NCBI GenBank assembly: GCA_963724975.1 | Contig: CAVRXB010000005.1 | Span: 310,001-374,000, forward strand | DNA length: 64,000 bases | Origin: CAIWHR01 sp963724975 | GTDB lineage: Bacteria; Pseudomonadota; Gammaproteobacteria; Burkholderiales; Casimicrobiaceae | Reading direction: 5' to 3' | Shown here: piece by piece, positions 54,519-62,431 of the stretch | Position numbering within the stretch: position 1 is the first letter of the stretch | Layout: the number at the start of each line of letters is the position of its first letter | The notes under the pieces: generated by a model | Databases searched by the model: none | The model's input: the letters and a program-made list of their open reading frames with translations, nothing else | Told to the model about the DNA's origin: nothing | Position numbers and translations under genes: made by a program

Positions 54519-56819
54519 ATGAACCGCTTGCGCCGACATCTGACGTCGCTCGCCGCGGACTCGATATCGCCGCTCAACCTGCCGCCCGTGCGGATGGGGT
54601 TGCTGACGAAGCTCAACCTGCTCACCGTGGGACTCATCTTTCTCACGGCGATCGCGACCACGGGACTTTATCTGTGGAAGGAGTGGCGCCTGAACGAGGT
54701 GGAGCTGCGCGCGCAGGGCTCCACACTGGTCGGAATACTTGCCGAAGCGTCCGAGCGCGGACTCGCGACCAGCGATCAAACTTACATGGCGGGTATTCTC
54801 GACAGCCTCTCCGCCGAAGGCGACGTCGCGTACATTCGCGTGCTGGACGCGCAGCGCCGCACGTTCGCGGAACGAACGTTTGCCGACTCCCTGCAGAACG
54901 TCGCCCTCCCCGATCTTCGCCGCGGCTCCGCGATCCCGGCCGAGGGCAAGGTCGACGTTGCGGATTTCACGATCGGCGGCCACCGTTACATCGAGCTGAT
55001 GACGCCGGTAGCCGCCCGGCCCTCCGCACGTCCGCCCGCTCCCGCGTCCGAAGGGGGAGACCTGGCCGCAGACGCGTCGCCGCCTGCCGCGACAGGACCG
55101 ATAGGCTACGTGCGCCTCGGCATGAGCTTCGAGCGGCAGTATGCAGAGTTCACGCGAACGATCATCGGCGCGTTGTCGGTCGTCGCGCTTCTCGTCGTGC
55201 TCGCGATCGGCTCGACGCTGCTGCTCACGCGCCGACTCGTCGCGCCGATGCGCCGGTTGATGCGTGCCGCCCGTGCAGTCGGCTCGGGCAAGCTCGACGT
55301 CTACGTGCCGGCAAGCTCGGGAGATGAGCTCGGACTTCTCACGCACACGTTCAACCACATGACACAGCGCCTGTCCGAAGCCCAGGCTGAAGTTGCAACC
55401 TACCAGCGCACGCTCGAGGACAAGGTCACGCAACGGACGAAGGAGCTCGAGGTCGCGACGGCGCAGGCGTACAAGCTCGCGCAGCACGACATCCTTACGG
55501 GCCTTCCCAACCGGTCTCTACTGAACCAGCGCCTGAAGCAGATTCTCGCGCAGGCACAACGCGATGGAACAAACGTCGCCTGCCTCTTCCTCGACTTCGA
55601 CCACTTCAAGAGGATCAACGACACGCTGGGCCATGATTCCGGCGATCAGCTTCTGCAGGCCGTCGCGCAGCGGCTCACGTCGGCGGTGCGAGAGTCGGAC
55701 ACCGTCGCACGCCTCGGCGGCGACGAATTCGTGCTGATCCTGCCGGGCCTCGATCCGGCGCACGCGACGTTCGAGACGATGACCGTGCTTGCGCGCGTGC
55801 GCGAGTCTTTCCTGGCGCCGTTCCGCCTATCTGACCAGATGCCCACGCTGACCTGCTCGATCGGCGTATCGATGTATCCGCTCGACGCGAGTGACCCGGT
55901 TTCGCTCATCAAGCAGGCGGACACCGCGATGTACGCAGCGAAGGAGGCCGGACGCAACGCGTACCGCTTCTACACGGCGGACATGAATGCGCGGGTCCAG
56001 CTGCGGCTGCAACTCGAAACCGACATGCGGCGCGGCCTCATGGACGACGAGTTCTTCATGGTCTTCCAGCCGCAGATCGAGATGCAGTCCGGGCGCGCGG
56101 TCGGGGTCGAGGCACTTTTGCGCTGGCGAGATCCGGAGCGCGGCGTAATCGCACCGGCGGAGTTCATTCCGATCGCCGAGGAGTCCGGGATGATCCAGGC
56201 GCTCGGCGCTCGAGTGCTTCGCGATTCGTGCCGCACCGTTGTCGGCTGGCACCGCCAGGGAATGATGCTGCGTCTGTCGGTGAACCTGTCGGTGCAGCAG
56301 CTGCAGCACGACAGCTGGCTTGGCATCGTCGATGAGGCTCTGGGATCGAGTGGCCTCCCCGCGCATTACCTCGACCTCGAGATCACCGAGAGCGTGATCA
56401 TCACCCATCCTGAGCGCGCGGTCGCCACGCTGGTCAAGCTGAAACAGCGCGGCGTCTCGATCACTATCGATGACTTCGGCACCGGCTATTCGAGCCTGTC
56501 CTATCTCGCGCGGCTGCCGATCCAGGCGGTGAAGATCGATCAGCGCTTCGTCCACGGCCTGGAGCAGAACAGGAACGACGAGTCGATCACGCAGGCGATT
56601 ATTGCGCTATCGCACTCGCTCGGCCTCCGCGTCATCGCCGAAGGTGTGGAGACTGCCGCGCAGTTCGATTTTCTGAAGCGTCATGGTTGCGAGGAAGCGC
56701 AGGGCTTTCTGATCGCGCGCCCTATGGAGGAGCCCGAGCTTCGCAACTGGTGGCGGATGCAGGAAGTGGAGAACCGCATCGTCGGCCGGCAGAGCGACAT
56801 GTGGCAGGCCGAAGGCTAA
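54519..56819 (+). CDS. Membrane GGDEF-EAL cyclic-di-GMP protein
   Basis: The ATG at 54519 gives 766 residues; a longer in-frame start at 54414 is less likely. Membrane helices lie at about 26-53 and 212-236, enclosing a periplasmic sensor region, followed by HAMP. The GGDEF domain has an intact RLGGDEF site (about residue 400), with the inhibitory RxxD site as RESD five residues before it. The EAL domain has VEALLRW (about 530) and DDFGTGYSSLSYL (about 650). Both cyclase and phosphodiesterase sites look complete, so the net activity cannot be told. The signal is periplasmic and unknown. Confidence 0.9.
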   Translation: MNRLRRHLTSLAADSISPLNLPPVRMGLLTKLNLLTVGLIFLTAIATTGLYLWKEWRLNEVELRAQGSTLVGILAEASERGLATSDQTYMAGILDSLSAEGDVAYIRVLDAQRRTFAERTFADSLQNVALPDLRRGSAIPAEGKVDVADFTIGGHRYIELMTPVAARPSARPPAPASEGGDLAADASPPAATGPIGYVRLGMSFERQYAEFTRTIIGALSVVALLVVLAIGSTLLLTRRLVAPMRRLMRAARAVGSGKLDVYVPASSGDELGLLTHTFNHMTQRLSEAQAEVATYQRTLEDKVTQRTKELEVATAQAYKLAQHDILTGLPNRSLLNQRLKQILAQAQRDGTNVACLFLDFDHFKRINDTLGHDSGDQLLQAVAQRLTSAVRESDTVARLGGDEFVLILPGLDPAHATFETMTVLARVRESFLAPFRLSDQMPTLTCSIGVSMYPLDASDPVSLIKQADTAMYAAKEAGRNAYRFYTADMNARVQLRLQLETDMRRGLMDDEFFMVFQPQIEMQSGRAVGVEALLRWRDPERGVIAPAEFIPIAEESGMIQALGARVLRDSCRTVVGWHRQGMMLRLSVNLSVQQLQHDSWLGIVDEALGSSGLPAHYLDLEITESVIITHPERAVATLVKLKQRGVSITIDDFGTGYSSLSYLARLPIQAVKIDQRFVHGLEQNRNDESITQAIIALSHSLGLRVIAEGVETAAQFDFLKRHGCEEAQGFLIARPMEEPELRNWWRMQEVENRIVGRQSDMWQAEG

Positions 56820-56860
56820 CTTGCGCCGATCTCTCGGTAGCTCCTGAAGCGCCGCGCAGC

Positions 56861-57451
56861 TCAGGCGAGATCCTCGCGCGTATCGACGTCGCGCAAAATG
56901 CCGGCATCGTCGACCTCGATGCGTGTGACGTTGTCCCGATGCGCGGCGACAATGGTCTTGGCGCCTTCGTCGCCGGTCAGCGCCGCGAGAGCCGCGTAAC
57001 ACGCTTTGCCAAAGCCGACCGGATGGCCGCGCATGCCGCGGTGAAACGGCGCCGCAATGAGCGCGCCGTCGGCGAGAGCGCTGGCAACGCGCGCAGTCGT
57101 CGTCGTTTCGATCCACGGCATGTCGGCCAGCGCGACGACCCATCCCGCTGCCCTTGGCCGCGCCCGTACCGCGCAGGCGAGACTCTCTCCCATTCCTTTG
57201 TCAGCGTTTGCACATCGCACGATGTGCGCGCCATTGGCACCTAATGCAGCGGCCAGCGCCGCGTCATCGGGACGCACGACGGCGACGACTTCGGTCAGCG
57301 CCGTCAGCAGATGCCGTGCCGCGCAGGCGCCGATGCACTCGCCATCGGGTAGCACGGCAAGCAGCTTGTCGCCGCCGAAACGGTCGCTGCGCCCGGCCGC
57401 GAGGAGAATGCCGACGATTTCGCTGACTTGTGATGCGCGATTGACAGTCAT
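56861..57451 (-). CDS. MobA/MocA-like nucleotidyltransferase
   Basis: The ATG at 57451 (MTVNRASQVSEIVGILLAAG) gives 196 residues. The nucleotide-binding loop ILLAAGRSDRFGGDKLL and ALADMPWIETTTT, with the metal-binding Asp, place it in the family of molybdenum cofactor cytidylyl- and guanylyltransferases (MocA more than MobA). GHPVGFGKACYAAL is also typical. MocA makes the cytosine dinucleotide cofactor for xanthine-dehydrogenase-type enzymes. No such enzyme is in the window, so the assignment to Mo cofactor is by family only. Confidence 0.82.
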   Translation of the reverse strand: MTVNRASQVSEIVGILLAAGRSDRFGGDKLLAVLPDGECIGACAARHLLTALTEVVAVVRPDDAALAAALGANGAHIVRCANADKGMGESLACAVRARPRAAGWVVALADMPWIETTTTARVASALADGALIAAPFHRGMRGHPVGFGKACYAALAALTGDEGAKTIVAAHRDNVTRIEVDDAGILRDVDTREDLA

Positions 57452-57504
57452 ACGACCTGGCGTACGATGATTGCCCCCCATTATCGCCCACGTCAGGAGG
57501 AATC

Positions 57505-58590
57505 ATGAACGGGAAGTCCGCTGCGCTGATCGTGTGTGCCACGCTGGCGCTCGTATCGTCCGCCGTCCACGGGGCTTTGGTACAACGCACGTTCGTCGCC
57601 TCCGACGGCTTGGACGGCAATCCTTGCACGGTAAATCAGCCCTGTCGATCGTTCGGGATCGCGATCGGCAAGACAGTGGCTGGGGGCGAGGTGATCGCTC
57701 GGGACTCGGCCGGCTATGGCATCGTCACGATCACCAAATCGGTGTCGATCATCGCCCCCCCGGGTGTTTACGCCGGCATCTCCGTGTTCGGCGGCCAGAC
57801 GGGCGTGATCGTGAACGGGGCCGGCATCGTCGTCGTCCTGCGAGGACTGTCGATCAACGGTAGCGCCGCGGGCAGCGTCAACGGCATTCATCTCGTCCAG
57901 GGGGCGCGCCTGCGCGTCGAAGGCTGTGTCATCTCCAATCTCGGCTCGACGGGCGTCGTGCAGGGAGCAGCAGGATCGGAGCTGGACATGCTTGACACGA
58001 TCGTCCGCGACAACGGCGGTGCGGGCGTCAGCCTCGTCGGTGACGCGACCGCGGTCTTCGACAACCTCCGGGCCGAGCACAACGCGGGCGACGGTGTCTC
58101 GATCGCGGGCGTTACCAATCACGCAAGCGCCACCATTCGCCGCGGAGTCCTGTCACACAACGGCGGCGCCGGGGTCGCGGCGACCACGCCGGCGAGCGGG
58201 ACAGGAAGAACTGAGCTAGTGATCGAGGATTCGGTGGTCGCCAACAATGCGGGAGACGGCATCTTCGCTGGGGGGCTCCAGTCCGGCGTTGTCGAGGCTT
58301 CGGTGCGCCACAACTCGATTGCCAGCAACGGGTTATCCGGCGTGTCGGCGTTCATTACGACCGGCATATGCAGGGTTCACGTCACGGAGAACACGTTCTC
58401 GGACCACCCTATCAATCAACACGTCAAGACAGACGGCACCGGAAGCTACGTCTACGCAAGCCGCAACGCATTTGCGGAAGGCCTTGTCTTCGAATCGATA
58501 AACGGCGGCGCGACGTATACGTTTCAGGACAACACCGGGGTATACGCCTTCGTCGGGACGCCGCCGTTCACCTCGTTCGTCCGATTCTGA
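57505..58590 (+). CDS. Secreted right-handed beta-helix protein (copy 2)
   Basis: AGGAGGAATC precedes the ATG at 57505, a strong ribosome binding site. The 361-residue product has a signal peptide (AALIVCATLALVSSAVHG) and then QRTFVASDGLDGNPCTVNQP. A beta-helix follows, with repeats such as LRVEGCVISNLGSTGVV and LVIEDSVVANNAGDGIF. It is clearly paralogous to the protein at 33529-34641: the segments KSVSIIAPPGVYAGISVFGG and QSVSLIAPLGVYAGISVFAP align without gaps. Catalytic residues are not recognisable. Probably a surface or secreted binding protein. Confidence 0.82.
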   Translation: MNGKSAALIVCATLALVSSAVHGALVQRTFVASDGLDGNPCTVNQPCRSFGIAIGKTVAGGEVIARDSAGYGIVTITKSVSIIAPPGVYAGISVFGGQTGVIVNGAGIVVVLRGLSINGSAAGSVNGIHLVQGARLRVEGCVISNLGSTGVVQGAAGSELDMLDTIVRDNGGAGVSLVGDATAVFDNLRAEHNAGDGVSIAGVTNHASATIRRGVLSHNGGAGVAATTPASGTGRTELVIEDSVVANNAGDGIFAGGLQSGVVEASVRHNSIASNGLSGVSAFITTGICRVHVTENTFSDHPINQHVKTDGTGSYVYASRNAFAEGLVFESINGGATYTFQDNTGVYAFVGTPPFTSFVRF

Positions 58591-58671
58591 TCTGTCCCAC
58601 GGTCGAGGCTGGCGATCCGGGCGTACGATGGCGATCCGACGCCTAAATGCAAATGCGATGGTTTAGTGGCA

Positions 58672-59820
58672 TCACTCCCCCAGCAGCCGGAACTTGCCGT
58701 CCCTCACCGTGACGAGCACCCGTGCTCGCTCGTCCATCCCGTTGTGGTTTGCGGGCGACATGTTGAACACACCCTGGCAGCCGACGATCTCGCGCTCGGC
58801 CTCGATCGCATCGCGCAGCGCCGAGCGGAACGCCTCGGTACCAGGCTTCCCGGCCTTAAGCGCGACCGGAATCGCGCGTTGCAGGATGATCCCCGAGTCC
58901 CACGTGTTCGCGCCAAACGTCGCCGGCTTTTGGCCGAACTGCTTTTCGTACACCGTGATGTAGTTCTGCGCGATCTTCTTGATCGGGTTCGAATCGGGGA
59001 TTTCGTCGATCACAAGCATTGGGCCGGCGGCGAGCACGGTGCCTTCGACCTTGTCCTTGCCGAGGCGGATGAAGTCGTCGGTCGCAACGCCGTGCGTCTG
59101 GTAAATCGTGCCCTTGTAGCCCTGATCGCGCAGCGTGATTTGCGGTAGCACGCCGGGACCGCCGACGCCGGCTACGAGCACGGCATCGGGCTTGGCGCCG
59201 ATCAGCTTCAGCGCCTGCCCGGTAACGCTCGGATCGGTGCGCTGGTAATACTCCACCGCCACGAGCTTGATGCCGGCCTTTTCAGCGATTCCCGAGAACA
59301 CCTTGTACCAGTTCTCGCCATACGGATCCTTGAAGCCGATGAAGCCGACGGTCTTCACGCCGGACTTCACCATGTGCTTGACCAGCGCTGCGGCGATCAG
59401 GTCGTCGTTCTGCGTCGTCTTGAACACCCACCGGCGTTTCGCGTCCATCGGCTCGACGACGCTCGACGTGCCGACGGTCGCCATCAGCGGCACCTTCGCC
59501 TCCGCGATCAGGTCGAGGATGGCGAGCGCGTTGGGCGTGGTCGACGGTCCGATCAGGGCGTCGACGTTCTGTTCCTGCAGGAGCTTCTTCGCATTTTGTA
59601 CGGCGCGCGTCGTGTCACCGCCGTCATCCAGCTGGATGTATTCGACGGTTGCGTCCCCGATGCGGGTCGGCAGCAGCATGCCCGTGTTCTGTTGCGGAAT
59701 GCCGATCGCCGTCGTCGGACCGGTCGCCGAAACCAGCAAGCCGATCTTGATCTGGGCGGTGGCTGCCACGGCAAACAGCGCAGAGGCAATTGCTACGACG
59801 AATCGGCTGCGACGAATCAT
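58672..59820 (-). CDS. Branched-chain amino-acid-type periplasmic binding protein
   Basis: The 382-residue product has a signal peptide (FVVAIASALFAVAATA) and a type I periplasmic binding fold (IKIGLLVSATGPTTAIG, LIGPSTTPNALAILDLIAE, GFIGFKDPYGENW). This is the LivK/Peripla_BP_6 family, which feeds Liv-type ABC importers for amino acids, amides or aromatic acids. No permease or ATPase gene is adjacent, so it is an orphan here. It follows the HI0933-family gene by about 88 bases on the same strand. Confidence 0.9.
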   Translation of the reverse strand: MIRRSRFVVAIASALFAVAATAQIKIGLLVSATGPTTAIGIPQQNTGMLLPTRIGDATVEYIQLDDGGDTTRAVQNAKKLLQEQNVDALIGPSTTPNALAILDLIAEAKVPLMATVGTSSVVEPMDAKRRWVFKTTQNDDLIAAALVKHMVKSGVKTVGFIGFKDPYGENWYKVFSGIAEKAGIKLVAVEYYQRTDPSVTGQALKLIGAKPDAVLVAGVGGPGVLPQITLRDQGYKGTIYQTHGVATDDFIRLGKDKVEGTVLAAGPMLVIDEIPDSNPIKKIAQNYITVYEKQFGQKPATFGANTWDSGIILQRAIPVALKAGKPGTEAFRSALRDAIEAEREIVGCQGVFNMSPANHNGMDERARVLVTVRDGKFRLLGE

Positions 59821-59907
59821 GACAACGCTCCGGTGAACTGACGATGAAGGTCGAATGCTAACGGATATTGCGACCCGCGATCTGCTCCGTGCGGCCGCGA
59901 GCTTCGA

Positions 59908-61095
59908 TCATGCATGCATCCCGGCCGCGTGCCCCGACGACCATGCCCATTGGAAGTTATATCCGCCAAGCCAGCCTGTCACATCGACGACTTCGCCAAT
60001 GAAATGAAGGCCGGGGACATTCGTCGCGGCCATCGACTTGCTCGACAGACCTCGAGTATCGACCCCGCCGAGCGTGACCTCGGCCTTGTTGTAGCCGAGC
60101 GTCCCCGACGGAAGCAACGTCCAGTTTTGAAGCAGTGCGGCGATATCGCGCAGCCGCTTCTCCGAAAACTGTTTCATCGGCAGCGCGACTTCTTTGGCGG
60201 CGCACCACGCTTGCGCAAAGCGCTGCGGCAGCCGTCGCGCAAGGACGGTGTCGAGCCGCGCCTGCGACATTCGCTCGCCGCCAAGAAATTCTCCGGCGTC
60301 GATACCCGGCAACACGTCGATGACGAGCGGTGACTTGCCGTTCCAGTAGGATGAGATCTGCAGTATCGCCGGCCCCGAAAGCCCGCGGTGTGTGAACAGC
60401 AGGTTCTCGCGAAAGCGCCCGTCCCCGCACGTGACCTCGACGTCGACCGCGAGGCCCGCGAGATCTCCGTAGCGCGCGAGTTCATCCGGCGGCAGCGCCA
60501 GCGGCACCAGCGCAGGCGACGGCGCAACGACGGCAAGACCGAATTGCTCGGCAACGCGATACCCGAACGGCGTTGCGCCGATCTTGGGCACCGTGAGACC
60601 GCCGGTCGCGATGACCACGGAGTCGGCCCATACCGCCCCCATCGGCGTCGCAACGCGCCACGCCGCGCCCTCGCGCGTCACGTCGTCGACGGGACAAGGC
60701 ATCCGCCACGCGACGCGGCCGCGATCGCACTCGGCCTTCAGCATCGCGATCAAATCGCGTGCAGTATCGTCGCAGAAGAGCTGGCCGAGCTTCTTTTCGT
60801 GATAGGCGATTCCGTAGCGCTCGACCAGCGCAACGAAATCGCGCGGCGTGTAGCGTGCCAGTGCCGATTTGCAGAAATCCGGATTCTGCGAAAGGAAGCT
60901 TGCGGGACCGGCGTTGACGTTGGTGAAGTTGCAGCGGCCGCCACCCGAAATGCGAATCTTCTCGCCAAGGATCGGATAGTGCTCGATCAGCACCACTTTG
61001 CGGCCGCGAAGGCCCGCCGTCGCTGCGCACATCATGCCGGCAGCGCCCGCGCCGATGACGACGACGTCGCAGCGGACGTCGCGGCGGGTCGCCAT
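59908..61095 (-). CDS. HI0933/YhiN family FAD-binding protein
   Basis: The 395-residue flavoprotein begins CDVVVIGAGAAGMMCAATAG (FAD Rossmann site). It continues with the family signature GEKIRISGGGRCNFTN, and VVIATGGLTVPKIGATPFGY. LGGYNFQWAWSSGHAAG closes the FAD site. HI0933 proteins are conserved flavoproteins; the physiological reaction is not established, with proposed reductase or tRNA-related roles. It starts 22 bases after the dnaJ stop and is probably in the same transcript. Confidence 0.9.
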   Translation of the reverse strand: MATRRDVRCDVVVIGAGAAGMMCAATAGLRGRKVVLIEHYPILGEKIRISGGGRCNFTNVNAGPASFLSQNPDFCKSALARYTPRDFVALVERYGIAYHEKKLGQLFCDDTARDLIAMLKAECDRGRVAWRMPCPVDDVTREGAAWRVATPMGAVWADSVVIATGGLTVPKIGATPFGYRVAEQFGLAVVAPSPALVPLALPPDELARYGDLAGLAVDVEVTCGDGRFRENLLFTHRGLSGPAILQISSYWNGKSPLVIDVLPGIDAGEFLGGERMSQARLDTVLARRLPQRFAQAWCAAKEVALPMKQFSEKRLRDIAALLQNWTLLPSGTLGYNKAEVTLGGVDTRGLSSKSMAATNVPGLHFIGEVVDVTGWLGGYNFQWAWSSGHAAGMHA

Positions 61096-61117
61096 CGACC
61101 GGACGTTTCCTCGAGCG

Positions 61118-62257
61118 CTACGGCCCGAAGAAGTCCTTCACGTGGTCGAACCAGCTCTTCGCGCGCGGGTTGTGCGTCCCCGGATCCTGGAGATTGATCG
61201 CCTCGAACTCGCGCAGGATCTCCTTCTGCCGCGACGTGAGGTGCACCGGTGTCTCGACCGCGACGTGGCAGAAGAGATCGCCATGCTGCGCGCTGCGGAC
61301 GTGCTTGATCCCTTTGCCGCGCAGACGGAACACCTGGCCGGTCTGGGTCTCGGTCGGAATCTTGATGTTGGCATGCCCGTCGAGCGTCGGTATCTCGATC
61401 TCGCCGCCGAGTGCAGCGGTCGCGAAGCTGATCGGCATCTCGCAGTGAAGGTCGCTGCCCTCGCGCTGGAACACCTGGTGCGGCTTCAGGCCGACGACCA
61501 CATAGAGATCGCCGGGTGGGCCGCCGTTGACGCCCGCTTCTCCTTCGCCGGACAAACGGATGCGATCGTCCTGATCGACGCCGGCGGGAATCTTGACCGA
61601 AAGCGTCTTGTGCTTGCGCACGCGTCCGGCGCCCTGACATGTTTCGCACGGTTCCGGAATGATCTTGCCGCTACCGTGGCACGCGGGGCACGTCTGCTGA
61701 ATCGAGAAAAAGCCCTGCGCGACCCGAACTTCGCCGCGGCCGTGGCACGTCGGGCATTGCTTCGGCTGCGTTCCCGGCTTGGCGCCGCTGCCGTGGCACG
61801 TCGCGCATTGCTCGAGCGCGGGAACGCGGATCTTGGCCTCCGTTCCGCGCGCCGCCTCCTCAAGCGAGAGCTCGAGGTTGTAGCGCAGGTCGGCGCCACG
61901 ATAGACGCCGGTTCCGCGACCCCCGCGCTGGGCCCCGAAAATTTCACCGAAGATATCGCCGAACGCGTCGGCAAAGCCGCCAAAACCTTCCGGGCCGCCG
62001 CCGAATCCGCGCGCGCCAGCGAAGCCCGCAGATGCGTCCACGCCGGCATGACCGAACTGGTCATACGCGGCCCGTTTTTTCTGGTCGGTCAGGACTTCGT
62101 AGGCTTCCTTCGCTTCCTTGAACTTCTCCTCGGACCCCTTCTCCGAATTGCGATCCGGGTGGTGCTTCATCGCGAGCTTCCGGTAGGATTTCTTGATCTC
62201 CTCCTCGGAGGCATCGCGGTTGACGCCCAGCACCGTGTAGTAATCACGCTTCGCCAT
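61118..62257 (-). CDS. dnaJ: Chaperone protein DnaJ
   Basis: DnaJ delivers unfolded clients to DnaK and stimulates its ATPase. The 379-residue product has the J domain (DYYTVLGVNRDASEEEIKKS, HPD in MKHHPDRN). A Gly/Phe-rich linker (about 75-115) follows. Four zinc-finger repeats come next (CATCHGSG, CPTCHGRG, CPACHGSG, CETCQGAG), then the C-terminal client-binding domains. AGGGGA lies six bases before the ATG at 62257. It follows dnaK after a gap that carries a terminator and competing hairpins. Confidence 0.97.
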   Translation of the reverse strand: MAKRDYYTVLGVNRDASEEEIKKSYRKLAMKHHPDRNSEKGSEEKFKEAKEAYEVLTDQKKRAAYDQFGHAGVDASAGFAGARGFGGGPEGFGGFADAFGDIFGEIFGAQRGGRGTGVYRGADLRYNLELSLEEAARGTEAKIRVPALEQCATCHGSGAKPGTQPKQCPTCHGRGEVRVAQGFFSIQQTCPACHGSGKIIPEPCETCQGAGRVRKHKTLSVKIPAGVDQDDRIRLSGEGEAGVNGGPPGDLYVVVGLKPHQVFQREGSDLHCEMPISFATAALGGEIEIPTLDGHANIKIPTETQTGQVFRLRGKGIKHVRSAQHGDLFCHVAVETPVHLTSRQKEILREFEAINLQDPGTHNPRAKSWFDHVKDFFGP

Positions 62258-62290
62258 CGAATCCCCTGCTGACTCAATCCTGATCCATAC

Positions 62291-62325
62291 TAAAAGAGCC
62301 GCGCCACCCCTCCAGATGGCACGGC
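62291..62325 (-). terminator. Terminator between dnaK and dnaJ
   Basis: On the minus strand, GCCGTGCCA (62325-62317) and TGGCGCGGC (62306-62298) form a nine-base stem with one G-U pair and a ten-base loop, followed by CTCTTTTA. It should partly end the dnaK transcript before dnaJ (start 62257). This would lower DnaJ relative to DnaK. Read-through would be needed for dnaJ unless it has its own promoter. Confidence 0.65.
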
Positions 62326-62371
62326 CCCGTCCTCGTCAACCGGCGGCGTCGACGCCGGTTCAACGCGGACA

Positions 62372-62431
62372 GATATTCCGTCGCGCCGACGACGCATGCG
62401 AAGCGCGACGGCGTACTCGCGACGGAATATC
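62372..62431 (-). promoter_or_regulatory. Competing hairpins at the dnaK stop codon
   Basis: GATATTCCGTCGCG (62372-62385) has its exact complement CGCGACGGAATATC at 62418-62431, a perfect 14-base inverted repeat whose distal end overlaps the dnaK TGA (62432-62430). Inside it, CCGTCGCGC (62378-62386) also has an exact complement GCGCGACGG at 62403-62411. In the RNA, the arm at 62372-62386 can pair with either partner but not both. There is no T run. Two alternative folds just before a terminator suggest an RNA switch or an mRNA-end stabiliser. Confidence 0.55.
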
